Source: Aquila chrysaetos chrysaetos
Taxonomy: Eukaryota; Chordata; Aves; Accipitriformes; Accipitridae
Direction of reading: 5' to 3'
Length of the DNA stretch: 64,000 nt
Assembly (NCBI RefSeq): GCF_900496995.4
Contig: NC_044030.1
Coordinates: 11,157,851 to 11,221,850 of the forward strand
The notes beneath the pieces are model-generated. The model ran no database searches. It was given only the letters and a program-made list of their open reading frames with translations, and had not been told where the DNA came from. Positions 55,101 to 64,000 of the stretch are shown here, piece by piece. The first letter of the stretch is position 1. Every line of letters begins with the position of its first letter. A program made the translations under genes and the position numbers.

Positions 55101-58100
55101 CCTTTTGGCCAGGTGGTTTATGATGGACTCTTTGGTGCGAACACAAATGCAAAGCTGAGAAGTCTGTCCTTGCAGTTTGTGCATCATATTTGTATCATGT
55201 AAGTAATTTAGAGTGAGCACAATGTTTTTTAGCTATTTGCCTAGAAGCCACTCTGTTTACTAAATACATAACTGAACTAAGGGCAAAGAAAGAGTACTAA
55301 AACTCATAGAAAGGAGGGCTTTTTCCTTAATCCTGAAATCTCTGTGTGTGTGTGCTTGCACACATTAAGATGTAATTTCTCAGCTTAACAAAGTTGAGAA
55401 AAAATGATACTGAGAGAAGATACTTTTAAGGGATGCAAAGGATAATATTTTGTTTGTCGGTGTCTCTTAATTGCAGTTGTCCAGAAAGTAAAATAAAGCC
55501 ATTAGGCCCAATGCTTTTAAATGGACTTACAAAGCTGATCAATGAATACAAAGAGGTAAGCTAAAAGGTTCTTTACTATAGAGCTATAAATCTTCATATG
55601 AATACAAGCAAAAGACAAATACCTTTATGATGGAAACTGATAAATCTTTTTTTTGTAATTGCCTGAGATGGCTATCAAAGGATGGTTTTTAAGAAATGTT
55701 GGAAGAGAAGCAAATACTTCAAAAGGCTGTGTAGGAAAACTGTTTTATTTGTTTAACAGCTATGGATAGGTGCTTGGACACAATTTGCAAAGTCTCAGGA
55801 AATAATAGCATTGGTAGTCTAAAGAATGAGGCCAGAATAGCATCTAGCTGCTGTTATTCATCGCTCTGGAGCACACAGGGGCCTCAGCTCCAAGCGTATA
55901 CCCCATTGTGATAAGCAGCTGTATAGGTCTGCTTGTAATACCTTCCATCCTCTCTGTCCAGGGATGGTATTGCTATGGGGAGGGTGTTACAAACAGAACT
56001 GCAAACGCCAGTCTGGCCTGAAGAGGTCTTTCCAGTGCCATTTCAGAAGGCAAATTCCCCATGATACTCCTACATGTATCTTACGAAGGGCTGATGTTGC
56101 AGATCACCTTTTCTGCAGTTTTGGTCCTCTTGCTGGTTTATTTGAACTCTTGGATGTGACCTTCTGGCCTGAGTTGGTGTTTGAACACGTGGGCCTCCCC
56201 TGCCATTGGGAAGGGTGTGAAAAAGGAGTGTTCAGGAGGAAGTAAGCCCATATATAAATGTGCTGCATTGGTCATCTGCAGGATCCATTGTGCAAACAGC
56301 TTCCTTTGTGTAAAGCTGCTGTTCAGGGCCAGTGGAAGGTATCTGTCCCTTTGCTACTGTTTCATATACTTGCTGAATCTCCTTAGCTGTGTCTCTTGAA
56401 ATAAAATGTGATTAGCTGAGACCAGAAGGGAGTTTTACATTTTGTCACCATTTGTAATTTTCTGTTTCTTGTGGAAAAGCATGCTCCCTCTGTTCCTATG
56501 TAATGCTTTTATTCTTGGATACGATTATTTTATGTTCCAGGATTCTTTGTCCATGAAAACCTGTTTGAGCACTTTGGAGATAGTAGTTAAAGTAAAAGTT
56601 TAATATAAAAGATATGCCTTTGTGTATTGCTGGTTTTGCTGAATTTTATTTATTGTTTTATCATTCAAGGATTCAAAACTGCTGTCAATGGCATATTCAG
56701 CTGTTGGAAAACTCTCCAGGTAACAGAAGCACCATTTAAGCAGTGGGACATGGAATAATTTTTCCAGAATAATCTGTTAATTTATCAGCAGCAAGCTTTA
56801 TGCCACCTGCCAATTTTGCAACTTAGTGTACAGTGCAGAGAAAAGCATTCTTCTTGTGACATCTCTAGAGGTGTAAAAAGAAATATGTTTTTAGCTGATA
56901 GCTTCTCTAGCAGTCATTAATGGCAGCTTATGAATTATGCACAGAATTTAAGAAATGGTTCCACTTTCTGGATTGCCAGAAACATAAATTTAAGGAATGT
57001 ACAGCAAAGACCAATGGGCATGAAGCTAGACAAGTGGTATTTTCAGTGGTAATGCTGGTGACCTACATGATTGTCCATAGAAAATCTCGCTTTCCAAACT
57101 GTGTTAAGGTGGCATGTGCTGCTCCATGGTGGAAATGGATAAGATAGAGCAAACTTTCTGTGCCCACTCTGTTTTGTTTGACAGTTAAAATGTGGGATGA
57201 GGGGAAGATCAGAGAAATGTGAAGCATTTCAATTTAAAAAACCAAAACCTTCATGAATTAAAATATCTTGTTTCAGCCGAATGCCTCAGCTTTTTACCAA
57301 GGATATAGCACTGGTACAGCAGTTTTTTGAAGCTTTATGCAAGGTGGGTGCTGACGGGGCTTTGGGAAATTGTTAAATTTTGTGCTGGTTTTGCTTAATT
57401 CTTGTCACTGCACACTGTAAAGTGAAAACTTCTGGTTTTGTACTGCAGGAAGATGCTGATACGAGGCTTGCCATTCAGGAGGCCTTGTCTATGATGGTTG
57501 GAGCATACAGTAACTTGGAAGGAGCCCAGCGTACCCTGATGGAAGCTCTTGTAGCTTCTTATTTAATAAAGGTATTTTCAGTGGAGTTAAAATTAAGTAC
57601 CTTGAAAAAAGAGCTATTCATTGTTTTCCTGTTTCCTGACACTTCCTGTTGCACGCTTTTGGAACAGGTCTTCCTTTTCTTACTGAATGTATTGGCCTGT
57701 CTGGGAGAAGGGGGAGCGTGTATGCTCAGATGAAATATTTTTAATACAGTACAGTGGCTGCAAGAAGGGTGACAATGCAGTTTTCTATTTGTTTTCTGTT
57801 TTGCAAAGAAACAAAGCCGTTGTGATTGCACTGTATGTTTCTCATAGTCTCCTCCTAAGAAAACTCTGAGAAGTAGATTCTTCAAGGGCAGTATCTTGTG
57901 AAATGCTTTGTGAAAGGAAGAGTTTGTTAGAAAGGTTCATTCACTGCTAAGTGGGGATTTCAGTGTGCTGTCTGATTTCTAACTTTATAAGGCACCTGGG
58001 AACCTCCCCAGGACCTCAGCCTTGAGACACTAATCCAGAGGAAACTGCACTTCACTGACTCTCTTACTTTACTATGTTGCTTGTGTCCAGAATTCCCCAG

Positions 58101-61100
58101 AGGTCTGGGTTTTCAGAAAGAGTGTTTTTTGTATACTCTGTGTTTGCATGGGTACTCAGGGTGACTGCAGAGGTATATGTATTTCTAGTGGTTGCACTAA
58201 TAACTGTGTAAGATACTATTTTCATGTTGATGACTCTTTTGCCTGGGTGCTTGAGTGATCTAGGTCTCCAGGCAATACCATTTTGAGACTATCTGAACCC
58301 ACCAGAGGGAATGACCACCCTAAGCTAATGTTTCTTTTCCACCCCTGGCTGCGCTGCTCATAAGCGCAGCTCTGTTTTGTGTGGACAGGTGATATATGTC
58401 ATTCTTAATTTCAAAACTGCCTGGTTGGGGCAGTTCAGATGTCTAAGAATTAGCGATAACCCTGATTTATGATTCCCAAAAATGTGTATGTATTTAATTA
58501 ACCATTTCATTCTCCACTTGTGTATATATGAGAAGCTAGCTTTTCTTTTCCCTGTCTCCTGCCATATGAAGAGTTAGCAAGAACAGTATCTCAAAATGTC
58601 TAAAGTCTTTGAGTCATATTGGTACCAGAGGACAAAACAGATAACCGATGATTTACAAATGGCAAGTCATTAGTGTTTTCATTTAAAACTCAACTGTATG
58701 TTTCTGTCTCTTCTCTTTAAGCCTGAAGTTCAAGTACGTCAAGTGGCTGTGAAATTTGCTAGCACAGTATTCCCTCCAGATCATATCCCTTCCAGATACT
58801 TACTCCTGTTAGCTGCAGGAGACCCGTAAGTTATTTTCCTTTACTAGTTATTGTCATGTATACATACATATATATATATTTGCATCCAGTATGTATTTGG
58901 ATGAAATATGAATGCATACATATCTGTGTATGTATGTACATAAAAACATGCTCGCTGAAAATCAGGTATCATAATTTGGAAATTAACCTTTACATAGGGG
59001 CATTCTTGACAGTTCTGTGGAGAACTGTTACTATGCCTTATGGTAGTCTTTGGCTTGGATTCTTTCACTTGTTTCAGATGAACTGCTGTCACTAAAGCAC
59101 TTCATGTTAATGATCAATTGCAAAGTAAAAATGCATTGACTGAAATCAGCTGTACAGTGGCTAGAAATTGTTTTTTTCCTGGCAAATTCTATCAGTCTGT
59201 TTTTAGTTTGTATTTGCAAAAAGCCAGGAGCATGCACTTGTGAGAGTTGCCACTCTCTGCTGAGGAGTAGTTGATTCATTAAATTACAGTAATAATTTTA
59301 TTTGCAGTTTTTTGTCACTGCAATTTAAGTGGTGGTTTTTTTCCAACTTACTTTTAATTGCTTGATTTTTGATGTGAGTAGCTATTATGTAACTAAGGAA
59401 AGCTAAACAGATCAATTGCAGCAAACTGCTCTGTCATTGCAGTGTCAGCACTGTTTTAGGAGTTGATCTTCCTCTGAGTAGATGGCGATAAACTGGGTAG
59501 CTATCAGCTGAAGCATGAATATAGGAAGCAGTGGGGAGGAGGAGCAGATAGGAAAACAAGGATGTGGGAACCAGGAACTGATGGTGAACACCAGCAGGAT
59601 GTAAGAGGAGCAAAAGTAGGCTGATCCAGGCTGTTTTGCAGAGGCCACTCATCACTGTCCTTGTTCTTCCCCCTCTCTAAAATAAAAAAAAAAAAAACAT
59701 TAAAAGCTCTAATGCAAGCTTTTTTCCCTTTACTTTCAAAAAAACCACTTCTCATTTAAAAACTCTTCTCTCTCCCCCAGCTTCCTAAGATACCTTATTG
59801 CTTATTAAAGGCCATTTGTACTGTGCAAATAACGTCTGTTTCTCATCTTTTCTTCTGAAAGGCGGGAGGAGGTACATGGAGAAGCCCAGCGGGTGCTGAG
59901 AACGTTTCCTGGTAAAAATGAAAAGGAGAGTTCTGGGAAGCAGATGCCTTCCTTCCCTGAAATGGTCCATTACATTCAAGACAAGGTACGCTGCTTCTGT
60001 CCCAGTAAATGGCAAACAGATGCCTGATGCTCAGGCATGTAGTGAGTGTGGTATTCCCTTCCCTGTATCCATCTTCCTCATCTACACTGAGGAATAAAGT
60101 TAGCTAAAATCACACTGAAGACCACACATAGTATTGTATTGCCAAGATTAGCACTCATCGTTACCTTCTGCTGGTAATAATTGCAAGACATCCAAGTGTT
60201 GAATGACAGGGAGGCAGATCCTTTAACAAAGGGATTATTTTGTTTTGATGCTGTTTGTGCAGAAGATGTGTGGAGCGAGGAATCCAGTGTTCAAGGGTGA
60301 TAATCCAGCATGTTTCACAAACACAGTTCGCTCACAAACACCTTGAAGGGTCAGTGAAGATTACTTTCTGGTTGGGCTGGTGAAAAATAATATTGTGCAC
60401 AAAACAGAAAAAAGATTCTAGGCTAGGAAAGGAGATACTGAAACAAGTGAAGAAGTCTGGTTTGTTAAAGGCTTAATTATTCATCTTCATTGCAATCTGT
60501 GGAAATAACGGCCTTGTAAATAACCTTTGAGGAGTCTAGTGGAATGATATGCCAAAAACTGTACCACTGAGTTTACCCTCACTGTTTGCACTGAGAGATC
60601 GTCTGGAGAGGTGTTAAAATCTAGTCTGTATTACACCCTTCTGTGTATAGTAGCTATACTAGGCTTATAAGCTTTAAAGAAGAGGTGGAAAGTCACTGAC
60701 AATACTTTTTTTTCCTCTGATATTATACTTTTTTAAAAAATGTCAGTATATAATATTGGAGCACATCTGGTGTTGCAACAGATCTGTGATAGCAGAACTC
60801 ATACCTGAGAGATTTCTTGTGAAATGTTTTATACTCTGCTGCTGGTGTACTCTGCTGGTGTATGAAGCATTTGAAGCTTTATGAAAAAACTTGCTTTTGT
60901 CCAAAATACTGGTTATTCAAATAGATATAAAAAAATAAGAAACCAAGATTGAGTTTTAGATAACACTATTAAATGCCTGTCCCCTTGCAGTTAATTTTTA
61001 AGTTTTCCTTCACTTCTGTAATGTCACTAAATAACTATGGATCAGCCTAGTTTAATCACTACTGAGAAAAACAAGATTCCCTCACTCCTAGGTGAATTTA

Positions 61101-63933
61101 AAAAAAAATTTTTTTGAGCACTTTTCAGTGCTTCTTACATGTCCTGAAGGCATATTGAAAAATGCTGGAAGTACATTTCTTTGGTTATCTGGAAGTGTGA
61201 ATTTTCACATATCATGAATAATCTGCAAGTGTTGAAGATGTTTGAGAACTTTGTATGCATTGCTTGGCACAGCAGGCTGAGGAGCAAAATTACTTTCCTG
61301 CATGAGTTAGCATGGTCCTTCTCTCCCTCTGCAAGAAAGTATATGCGAAAGAGTAGGACCTGATCTGCTGGGTATGGATGGGAACCCATTCTTCAAGGGA
61401 GTCATCTTCTGGTTCACTAATTCAAGTTTTCACTAATGGTTCTGGATGTCACTGAAGTTACAGTGCAGCAAAAGATCTGAGCATGTTAAGAGATTTGAAG
61501 ATCTGTTGACTTCTGTGCAATGCCTTGTGTGTTTATTCAGATGCAAGGCTGCCTTGCTGAATCCAGCCCTAGCACTGATGTGCGTATTGCCTAGAGATTA
61601 CGGACATGCCTTTCTGCAGCATTTGCAGTGGGTGTTATTGGAAACCTTCTGTTCGGATGTTTTTCTGCTGGAATATTCCTGCTTGTCAAAGCTAACATTT
61701 CCATGGAAGGGAGTTGCTCACTTTCTGCAGCAGCCTTCTACCTAGCAGTAGCAGGGTCTGAGAGACTCTGTGAGCTTGGCTGGTGCAGCTCAGGGCACCC
61801 ATCTCCCAGTACTGGGGAAACCTGGCTGCTCTGCAGCCTCTCCAGGCAGAGCTGCTATCTCGAAGCTTCCTGACTGCCTGTCAGCTGGGGCTCCTCAGTT
61901 TGGAAGTTTGTAAGATACTTGTATTTAAATTCTAAAGCACTTCTTGTTTCCTGAGGGGAAGAAACAATGTTGTCCTGCTCCAGCCTCCCCTGCTGTTCCC
62001 TCTCATGAATTCAGAGTTTCCACTTTCTGAGTTGATAGGGACATAAAGTTGATGGACCTAAACTGTACTATTGCCAAGGGCACTGTGCCCTTCTTGTTAT
62101 AGAACTGTTGTACATTTTCAGTTGCTAAGTGGAGGATAAACATAGTTGCATCAGCAAAATTTCCTTGACCGTTCCAACACCTCTGCTGTTCATGGGTCTG
62201 GATGTTCCACTCTTAATATACTCTGTTGTTTAGGCCTCTCACCGAATGAAAACTCCGGCTAAATATATGACTGGAACTGCAGCGTTGCCTTTCAATCCTG
62301 CCACATTTGGAGAGGTAATTGTCTGGATTTACTTCCTCGGATATGTCTCCCGTTATTTATTTAGAGGATAGTGTAAGAAGCTAACTGTTACCATAAGTCA
62401 CCCTACATTCTAAAATTCCTCTTATAAACAGATGTTGGGATTAACCCTCCTTCCTTTATCTGTCTGTCCTTAAATGGCAGTCTGAACAGGATTTTCATGG
62501 GGGGTTGGGAGGAATGTTCCCGAGAGGTCTGCTCCACTGCTTTCTGCAGCGTACCTAATGTAATAGCTTGTCAGAGGGAGAACCTGGCAATCCTGTGCAA
62601 AAGTCCCATTATACTTCTTGAGGCTGTTCTTTTCATAGCAGATTCCCTGGCTTAAGTGATTTGTAGACACAAACTCAGATGCAATGCAAGGTCTGCATTA
62701 GCAAAGCGTGGGGTTGCATTTGTATGCATGCCAAATTGGTATAGGGTACAGGCTGAACTGCCTGCAAGAAGGTTGCATCAGCTGATGATAAACCAAAAGT
62801 CTGTGTATGACTTAATCTTTTGATAGTGATGGAGGCATTGTAGGGTTGTCTGCTTACACAGGTGTATTGCAGAAACTGATCCTAAGATTTGCTACACTTC
62901 ATATTTGTACCTGTCTCCATGCTGACTCTTCTGTCTAGATTTGATTAAAGAAGAAACTGTCTTCTTGTGGTTACATTAAATACAGCATATTCCGTCTCTT
63001 ATTTTTTTCTCCTCCATGGTTTTGCAAGTGCTCATGCACTCAGTATCCTGTGTTTTTCTCTTCTCTACTTAGATAGTTCTGTATCTGCGGATGTGTCTTG
63101 CTCACAGTGCCGGTGTGGTGCCAACCTCACAGAGCTTGGCAGATATGCAAGATCATGCTCCAGCCATTGGACGTTACATAAGAAACCTCATGTCTGGCAA
63201 CCACATATCTTTCTCTTCCTCCTCCTCTTCAAAAAGTGCAGAAACCAACCCTGTACATGTATATATTGGCCTTCTTCAGCAGCTGTTAGCTGGTGTTGGA
63301 GGTAAGAAGCTGTGTGCAGCATCATCTTGAAGGAAAAAAGTCTTCTTTTACTAGAAATGAGTCACCATGCCCAGGGCTTTGAACTTGGCTGCAGCAATCA
63401 CAGAGTTGCAACATGGACTATATACTCTTCAGTTTAAACTTGTTCTTTTCTATGCTGTTGCATAGGTGGGAGAAACCAGGACAGTAAATTGCAGCATCAC
63501 TTGGCGTAATGCTTTAAAATTGTGGGGCCATTGTCTGTAACAGCTACCTCACCAGTGAATGCTATGTCTTCGTCACTCAGATAATAGCGTACCTGCGACG
63601 TGTAGTCTTAAAGCACTTGAATGCCTTTAGAACAAATTGCTACCAGAATATTTGCTTCTATTAGTTTCCCTAATATTTCTGAGAAATACTATACCTTATT
63701 ATTCTGTATTGTTTGTTATGCCTAGTAAATTGCAAATGCTTTGAAATGCCTGATACTTCGTAACCTCTTTTTATCACTGATTGTTAGATTGTTGTAAATA
63801 CCACAATTGTTTAATAACTTGATTCTTTGATTTCTGTATAGGTTTGCCAGTCATGTATTGTCTTTTAGAAGTTGTGTCAGTGTATCCAGAAAAACTAGCC
63901 ACCAGATTTGTAGACAAAATGGATTGGATAAAG
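31122..63933 (+). CDS. ECPAS: ECPAS (KIAA0368/ECM29), N-terminal part, partial gene
   Basis: Nineteen coding exons from the ATG at 31,122 give 701 in-frame codons; human ECPAS is about 1,845 aa, so the gene continues to the right. ECPAS is the animal form of yeast Ecm29, a HEAT-repeat adaptor that binds the 26S proteasome, helps disassemble it under oxidative stress and links it to endosomes and motors. Visible: an Ala-rich start, then [20 protein letters not shown] and helical repeats across the whole length, interrupted by a Ser/Gly/Pro linker in exon 6 ([14 protein letters not shown]) and a poly-Ser insert in exon 18. The sequence is very close to human apart from these linkers. Every junction keeps phase. 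Intron 1 is 8.9 kb. Neighbour DNAJC25 is head to head. Confidence 0.98.
31159..40079 (+). other. ECPAS: ECPAS intron 1
   Basis: 8.9 kb. The first 600 bp belong to the CpG island. The rest has no supported exon; open frames at 31.8-32.4, 36.7-37.8 and 38.3-38.8 kb lack splice or family support. C-run near 33,540 and a TTTTG repeat near 36,048-36,064. Confidence 0.7.
40080..40210 (+). CDS. ECPAS: ECPAS exon 2
   Basis: A long T-tract acceptor ends GCAG at 40,079; donor GTAAGG at 40,211. Two bases then 43 codons, from [15 protein letters not shown] to TQEGVRKK. Ends in phase 0. Confidence 0.97.
40630..41490 (+). repeat. Three-copy ~65-bp dispersed motif, unknown family
   Basis: Copies starting at 40,630, 40,743 and 41,395 each read GCAAGGACC(A/G)A(A/G)CA, then a G(A/G)(A/T)GGA(A/G)TTTGATA-like block and GAATTCAGT. 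The first two are 113 bp apart and share an ATAGGAGCAAGG lead; the third is 652 bp further on. The surrounding 40.4-41.8 kb is GC-richer than the flanks, perhaps one old repeat element. Confidence 0.7.
44811..45190 (-). mobile_element. CR1 LINE 3' fragment, degraded
   Basis: Plus-strand order AGAATCATGGGATA, GGAGGGGACCTCAGAAGG, CAGACCAGGATGCTGAAG, GGTCTTGAAAAACCTC, GAGACTGCACAA follows the reverse complement of the avian CR1 3' part as I remember it. The element thus points to the minus strand, with its 3' end at about 44,811. Divergent; the part beyond 45,000 is less certain. Confidence 0.7.
45696..45812 (+). CDS. ECPAS: ECPAS exon 3
   Basis: Acceptor TGTCAG ends at 45,695; donor GTAAGT at 45,813. 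39 codons, phase 0, [16 protein letters not shown] to AVSFVT. Confidence 0.97.
45813..47346 (+). other. ECPAS: ECPAS intron 3
   Basis: 1.5 kb, contains the long hairpin at 47,115-47,186; otherwise nothing recognised. Confidence 0.75.
47115..47186. repeat. Near-perfect inverted repeat (34-bp stem, 4-nt loop)
   Basis: Left arm 47,115-47,148 and right arm 47,153-47,186 pair along 34 positions with two mismatches (T47121/T47180, C47132/C47169) and one G-T wobble (47,145/47,156). The loop is ACCC. The arms include GGAGGCTCAG and AAGACCTACTCA. It lies 160 bp before ECPAS exon 4. Confidence 0.95.
47347..47465 (+). CDS. ECPAS: ECPAS exon 4
   Basis: Acceptor CTTTAG ends at 47,346; donor GTATAA at 47,466. 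39 codons plus two bases, [16 protein letters not shown] to KPQPQQD. Confidence 0.97.
48611..48763 (+). CDS. ECPAS: ECPAS exon 5
   Basis: Acceptor TTTCAG ends at 48,610; donor GTAAGT at 48,764. One base completes a Ser codon, then [15 protein letters not shown] to LMPY plus two bases of Gly. Confidence 0.97.
50969..51137 (+). CDS. ECPAS: ECPAS exon 6 (low-complexity linker)
   Basis: Acceptor GCTTAG ends at 50,968; donor GTACTC at 51,138. 56 codons after the split Gly; [11 protein letters not shown], a Ser/Gly/Pro linker, then [12 protein letters not shown] to LLEQ. Phase 0 at the end. Confidence 0.96.
51672..51811 (+). CDS. ECPAS: ECPAS exon 7
   Basis: Acceptor GAACAG ends at 51,671; donor GTACAA at 51,812. 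[16 protein letters not shown] to LELKSKQ plus two bases. Confidence 0.97.
53332..53413 (+). CDS. ECPAS: ECPAS exon 8
   Basis: Acceptor CTTTAG ends at 53,331; donor GTAAGA at 53,414. Split Ser, then [17 protein letters not shown] to KTKE. Phase 0. Confidence 0.97.
53608..54754 (-). mobile_element. Solo LTR of an endogenous retrovirus
   Basis: 1,147 bp running from TGTGGTGGGTTGACC to AACCCAATACA, flanked by identical CTAAC (53,603-53,607 and 54,755-54,759). TG...CA ends plus a 5-bp duplication define an intact LTR insertion. Only one LTR and no internal region remain, so it is a solo LTR left by recombination. I recognise it as a family common in neoavian genomes; 5-bp duplications fit ERVL-like elements. 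Orientation is judged minus from AATAAA in TAATAAATTTA (about 53,803-53,793 on that strand) and is uncertain, since AATAAA also occurs on the plus strand near 53,829. Inside are about nine CTCCAGCGTGGG-type modules. Confidence 0.9.
54023..54445 (-). repeat. Degenerate ~45-52 bp tandem modules inside the solo LTR
   Basis: CTCCAGCGTGGG-like starts at 54,023, 54,069, 54,114, 54,163, 54,211, 54,263, 54,314, 54,354 and 54,436. Early units are 45-46 bp apart, later ones 48-52. On the minus strand part of the array reads as a 15-residue repeat; it is LTR sequence, not a known gene. Confidence 0.8.
54816..54935 (+). CDS. ECPAS: ECPAS exon 9
   Basis: Acceptor CTGACAG ends at 54,815; donor GTAATG at 54,936. 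40 codons, phase 0, [13 protein letters not shown] to FPANIQ. Its acceptor is only 61 bp from the end of a solo LTR. Confidence 0.97.
55113..55198 (+). CDS. ECPAS: ECPAS exon 10
   Basis: Acceptor GGCCAG ends at 55,112; donor GTAAGT at 55,199. [16 protein letters not shown] to HHICI plus two bases. Confidence 0.97.
55477..55555 (+). CDS. ECPAS: ECPAS exon 11
   Basis: Acceptor TTGCAG ends at 55,476; donor GTAAGC at 55,556. Split Ile, then [16 protein letters not shown] to NEYKE. Phase 0. Confidence 0.97.
56670..56719 (+). CDS. ECPAS: ECPAS exon 12
   Basis: Acceptor TTCAAG ends at 56,669; donor GTAACA at 56,720. Short exon, [16 protein letters not shown] plus two bases; ends in phase 2. Confidence 0.95.
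57277..57343 (+). CDS. ECPAS: ECPAS exon 13
   Basis: Acceptor TTTCAG ends at 57,276; donor GTGGGT at 57,344. Split Ser, then [16 protein letters not shown] to ALCK. Phase 0. Confidence 0.96.
57449..57571 (+). CDS. ECPAS: ECPAS exon 14
   Basis: Acceptor CTGCAG ends at 57,448; donor GTATTT at 57,572. 41 codons, [16 protein letters not shown] to ASYLIK. Phase 0. Confidence 0.97.
58722..58825 (+). CDS. ECPAS: ECPAS exon 15
   Basis: Acceptor CTTTAAG ends at 58,721; donor GTAAGT at 58,826. [15 protein letters not shown] to LLAAGD plus two bases of Pro. Confidence 0.97.
58856..58940. repeat. TA/TACA-type microsatellite
   Basis: Degenerate TACATACATATATATATAT followed by ATGTATGTACATA; lies just after ECPAS exon 15. 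Confidence 0.75.
59862..59985 (+). CDS. ECPAS: ECPAS exon 16
   Basis: Acceptor TGAAAG ends at 59,861 (weak, after a TTTTCTTC tract); donor GTACGC at 59,986. [16 protein letters not shown] to YIQDK. The middle ([11 protein letters not shown]) is a variable linker. Confidence 0.95.
62234..62314 (+). CDS. ECPAS: ECPAS exon 17
   Basis: Acceptor GTTTAG ends at 62,233; donor GTAATT at 62,315. 27 codons, [14 protein letters not shown] to ATFGE. Phase 0. Confidence 0.96.
63073..63301 (+). CDS. ECPAS: ECPAS exon 18
   Basis: Acceptor ACTTAG ends at 63,072; donor GTAAGA at 63,302. 76 codons plus one base, [16 protein letters not shown] to LLAGVG. Contains an uninterrupted Ser run after NHISF, coded by TCT/TCC triplets, in a loop that varies between species. 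Confidence 0.97.
63842..63933 (+). CDS. ECPAS: ECPAS exon 19
   Basis: Acceptor GTATAG ends at 63,841; donor GTATGT at 63,934. Completes a Gly, then [15 protein letters not shown] to DWIK. The last exon inside the window. Confidence 0.97.
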
Positions 63934-64000
63934 GTATGTTGAAAACCCTTTTTTTGGTTTATTTTTTTGGGTGGAGGGGGTTTCACATTAGCAAAATCTG

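Larger units (their letters stand above)
54936..63841 (+). other. ECPAS: ECPAS introns 9 to 18
   Basis: Introns lie between the listed exons; the longest are 57,572-58,721, 58,826-59,861 and 59,986-62,233. A TA/TACA microsatellite is at about 58,856-58,940 and an A-run at about 59,683-59,697. I see no additional exon or recognisable mobile element. 63,934-64,000 is the start of intron 19. Confidence 0.65.

Overview
This is a vertebrate, almost certainly avian, genomic window. It carries four multi-exon protein-coding genes with GT-AG introns, CpG-island promoters, a CR1-type LINE fragment and LTRs of kinds I associate with neoavian birds. The exons translate to SHOC1, GNG10, DNAJC25 and ECPAS (KIAA0368/ECM29), neighbours on human 9q31. 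Human 9q corresponds largely to the avian Z chromosome, so a Z location is likely but inferred. The window holds no bacterial-type genes, CRISPR arrays or tRNA/rRNA genes that I can see.

Layout. About 1-8.3 kb (+ strand): the last exons of SHOC1, ending with a stop at 8065-8067; the 5' part of the gene lies outside the window. About 8.3-12 kb: intergenic. About 12-18.4 kb (- strand): complete GNG10 (two coding exons, 68 aa) with a probable separate 3'UTR exon. About 21.1-28.8 kb (- strand): complete DNAJC25 (four coding exons, 354 aa). About 27.9-31.7 kb: a GC-rich divergent promoter region between DNAJC25 and ECPAS. From 31,122 to the right edge (+ strand): the first 19 coding exons of ECPAS (701 complete codons), which continues beyond the window. 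All exon junctions given for these genes keep frame.

Roles. The genes are neighbours, not a pathway. SHOC1 is an XPF-like meiotic crossover factor. GNG10 is a heterotrimeric G-protein gamma subunit. DNAJC25 is a membrane J-domain co-chaperone. ECPAS is a HEAT-repeat adaptor and scaffold of the 26S proteasome. DNAJC25 and GNG10 lie in tandem with matching phase-0 junctions, so the spliced readthrough known in human is structurally possible here.

Non-coding structure worth noting: a 72-nt near-perfect hairpin in ECPAS intron 3 (47,115-47,186); a 1,147-bp solo LTR with an exact 5-bp target duplication ending 61 bp before ECPAS exon 9; a 33-bp minisatellite with identical copies in DNAJC25 intron 1; a roughly 280-bp polypurine tract upstream of GNG10; a tandem array of GC boxes in the divergent promoter; and a three-copy ~65-bp motif of unknown origin in ECPAS intron 2. 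I found no convincing undescribed multi-gene system.
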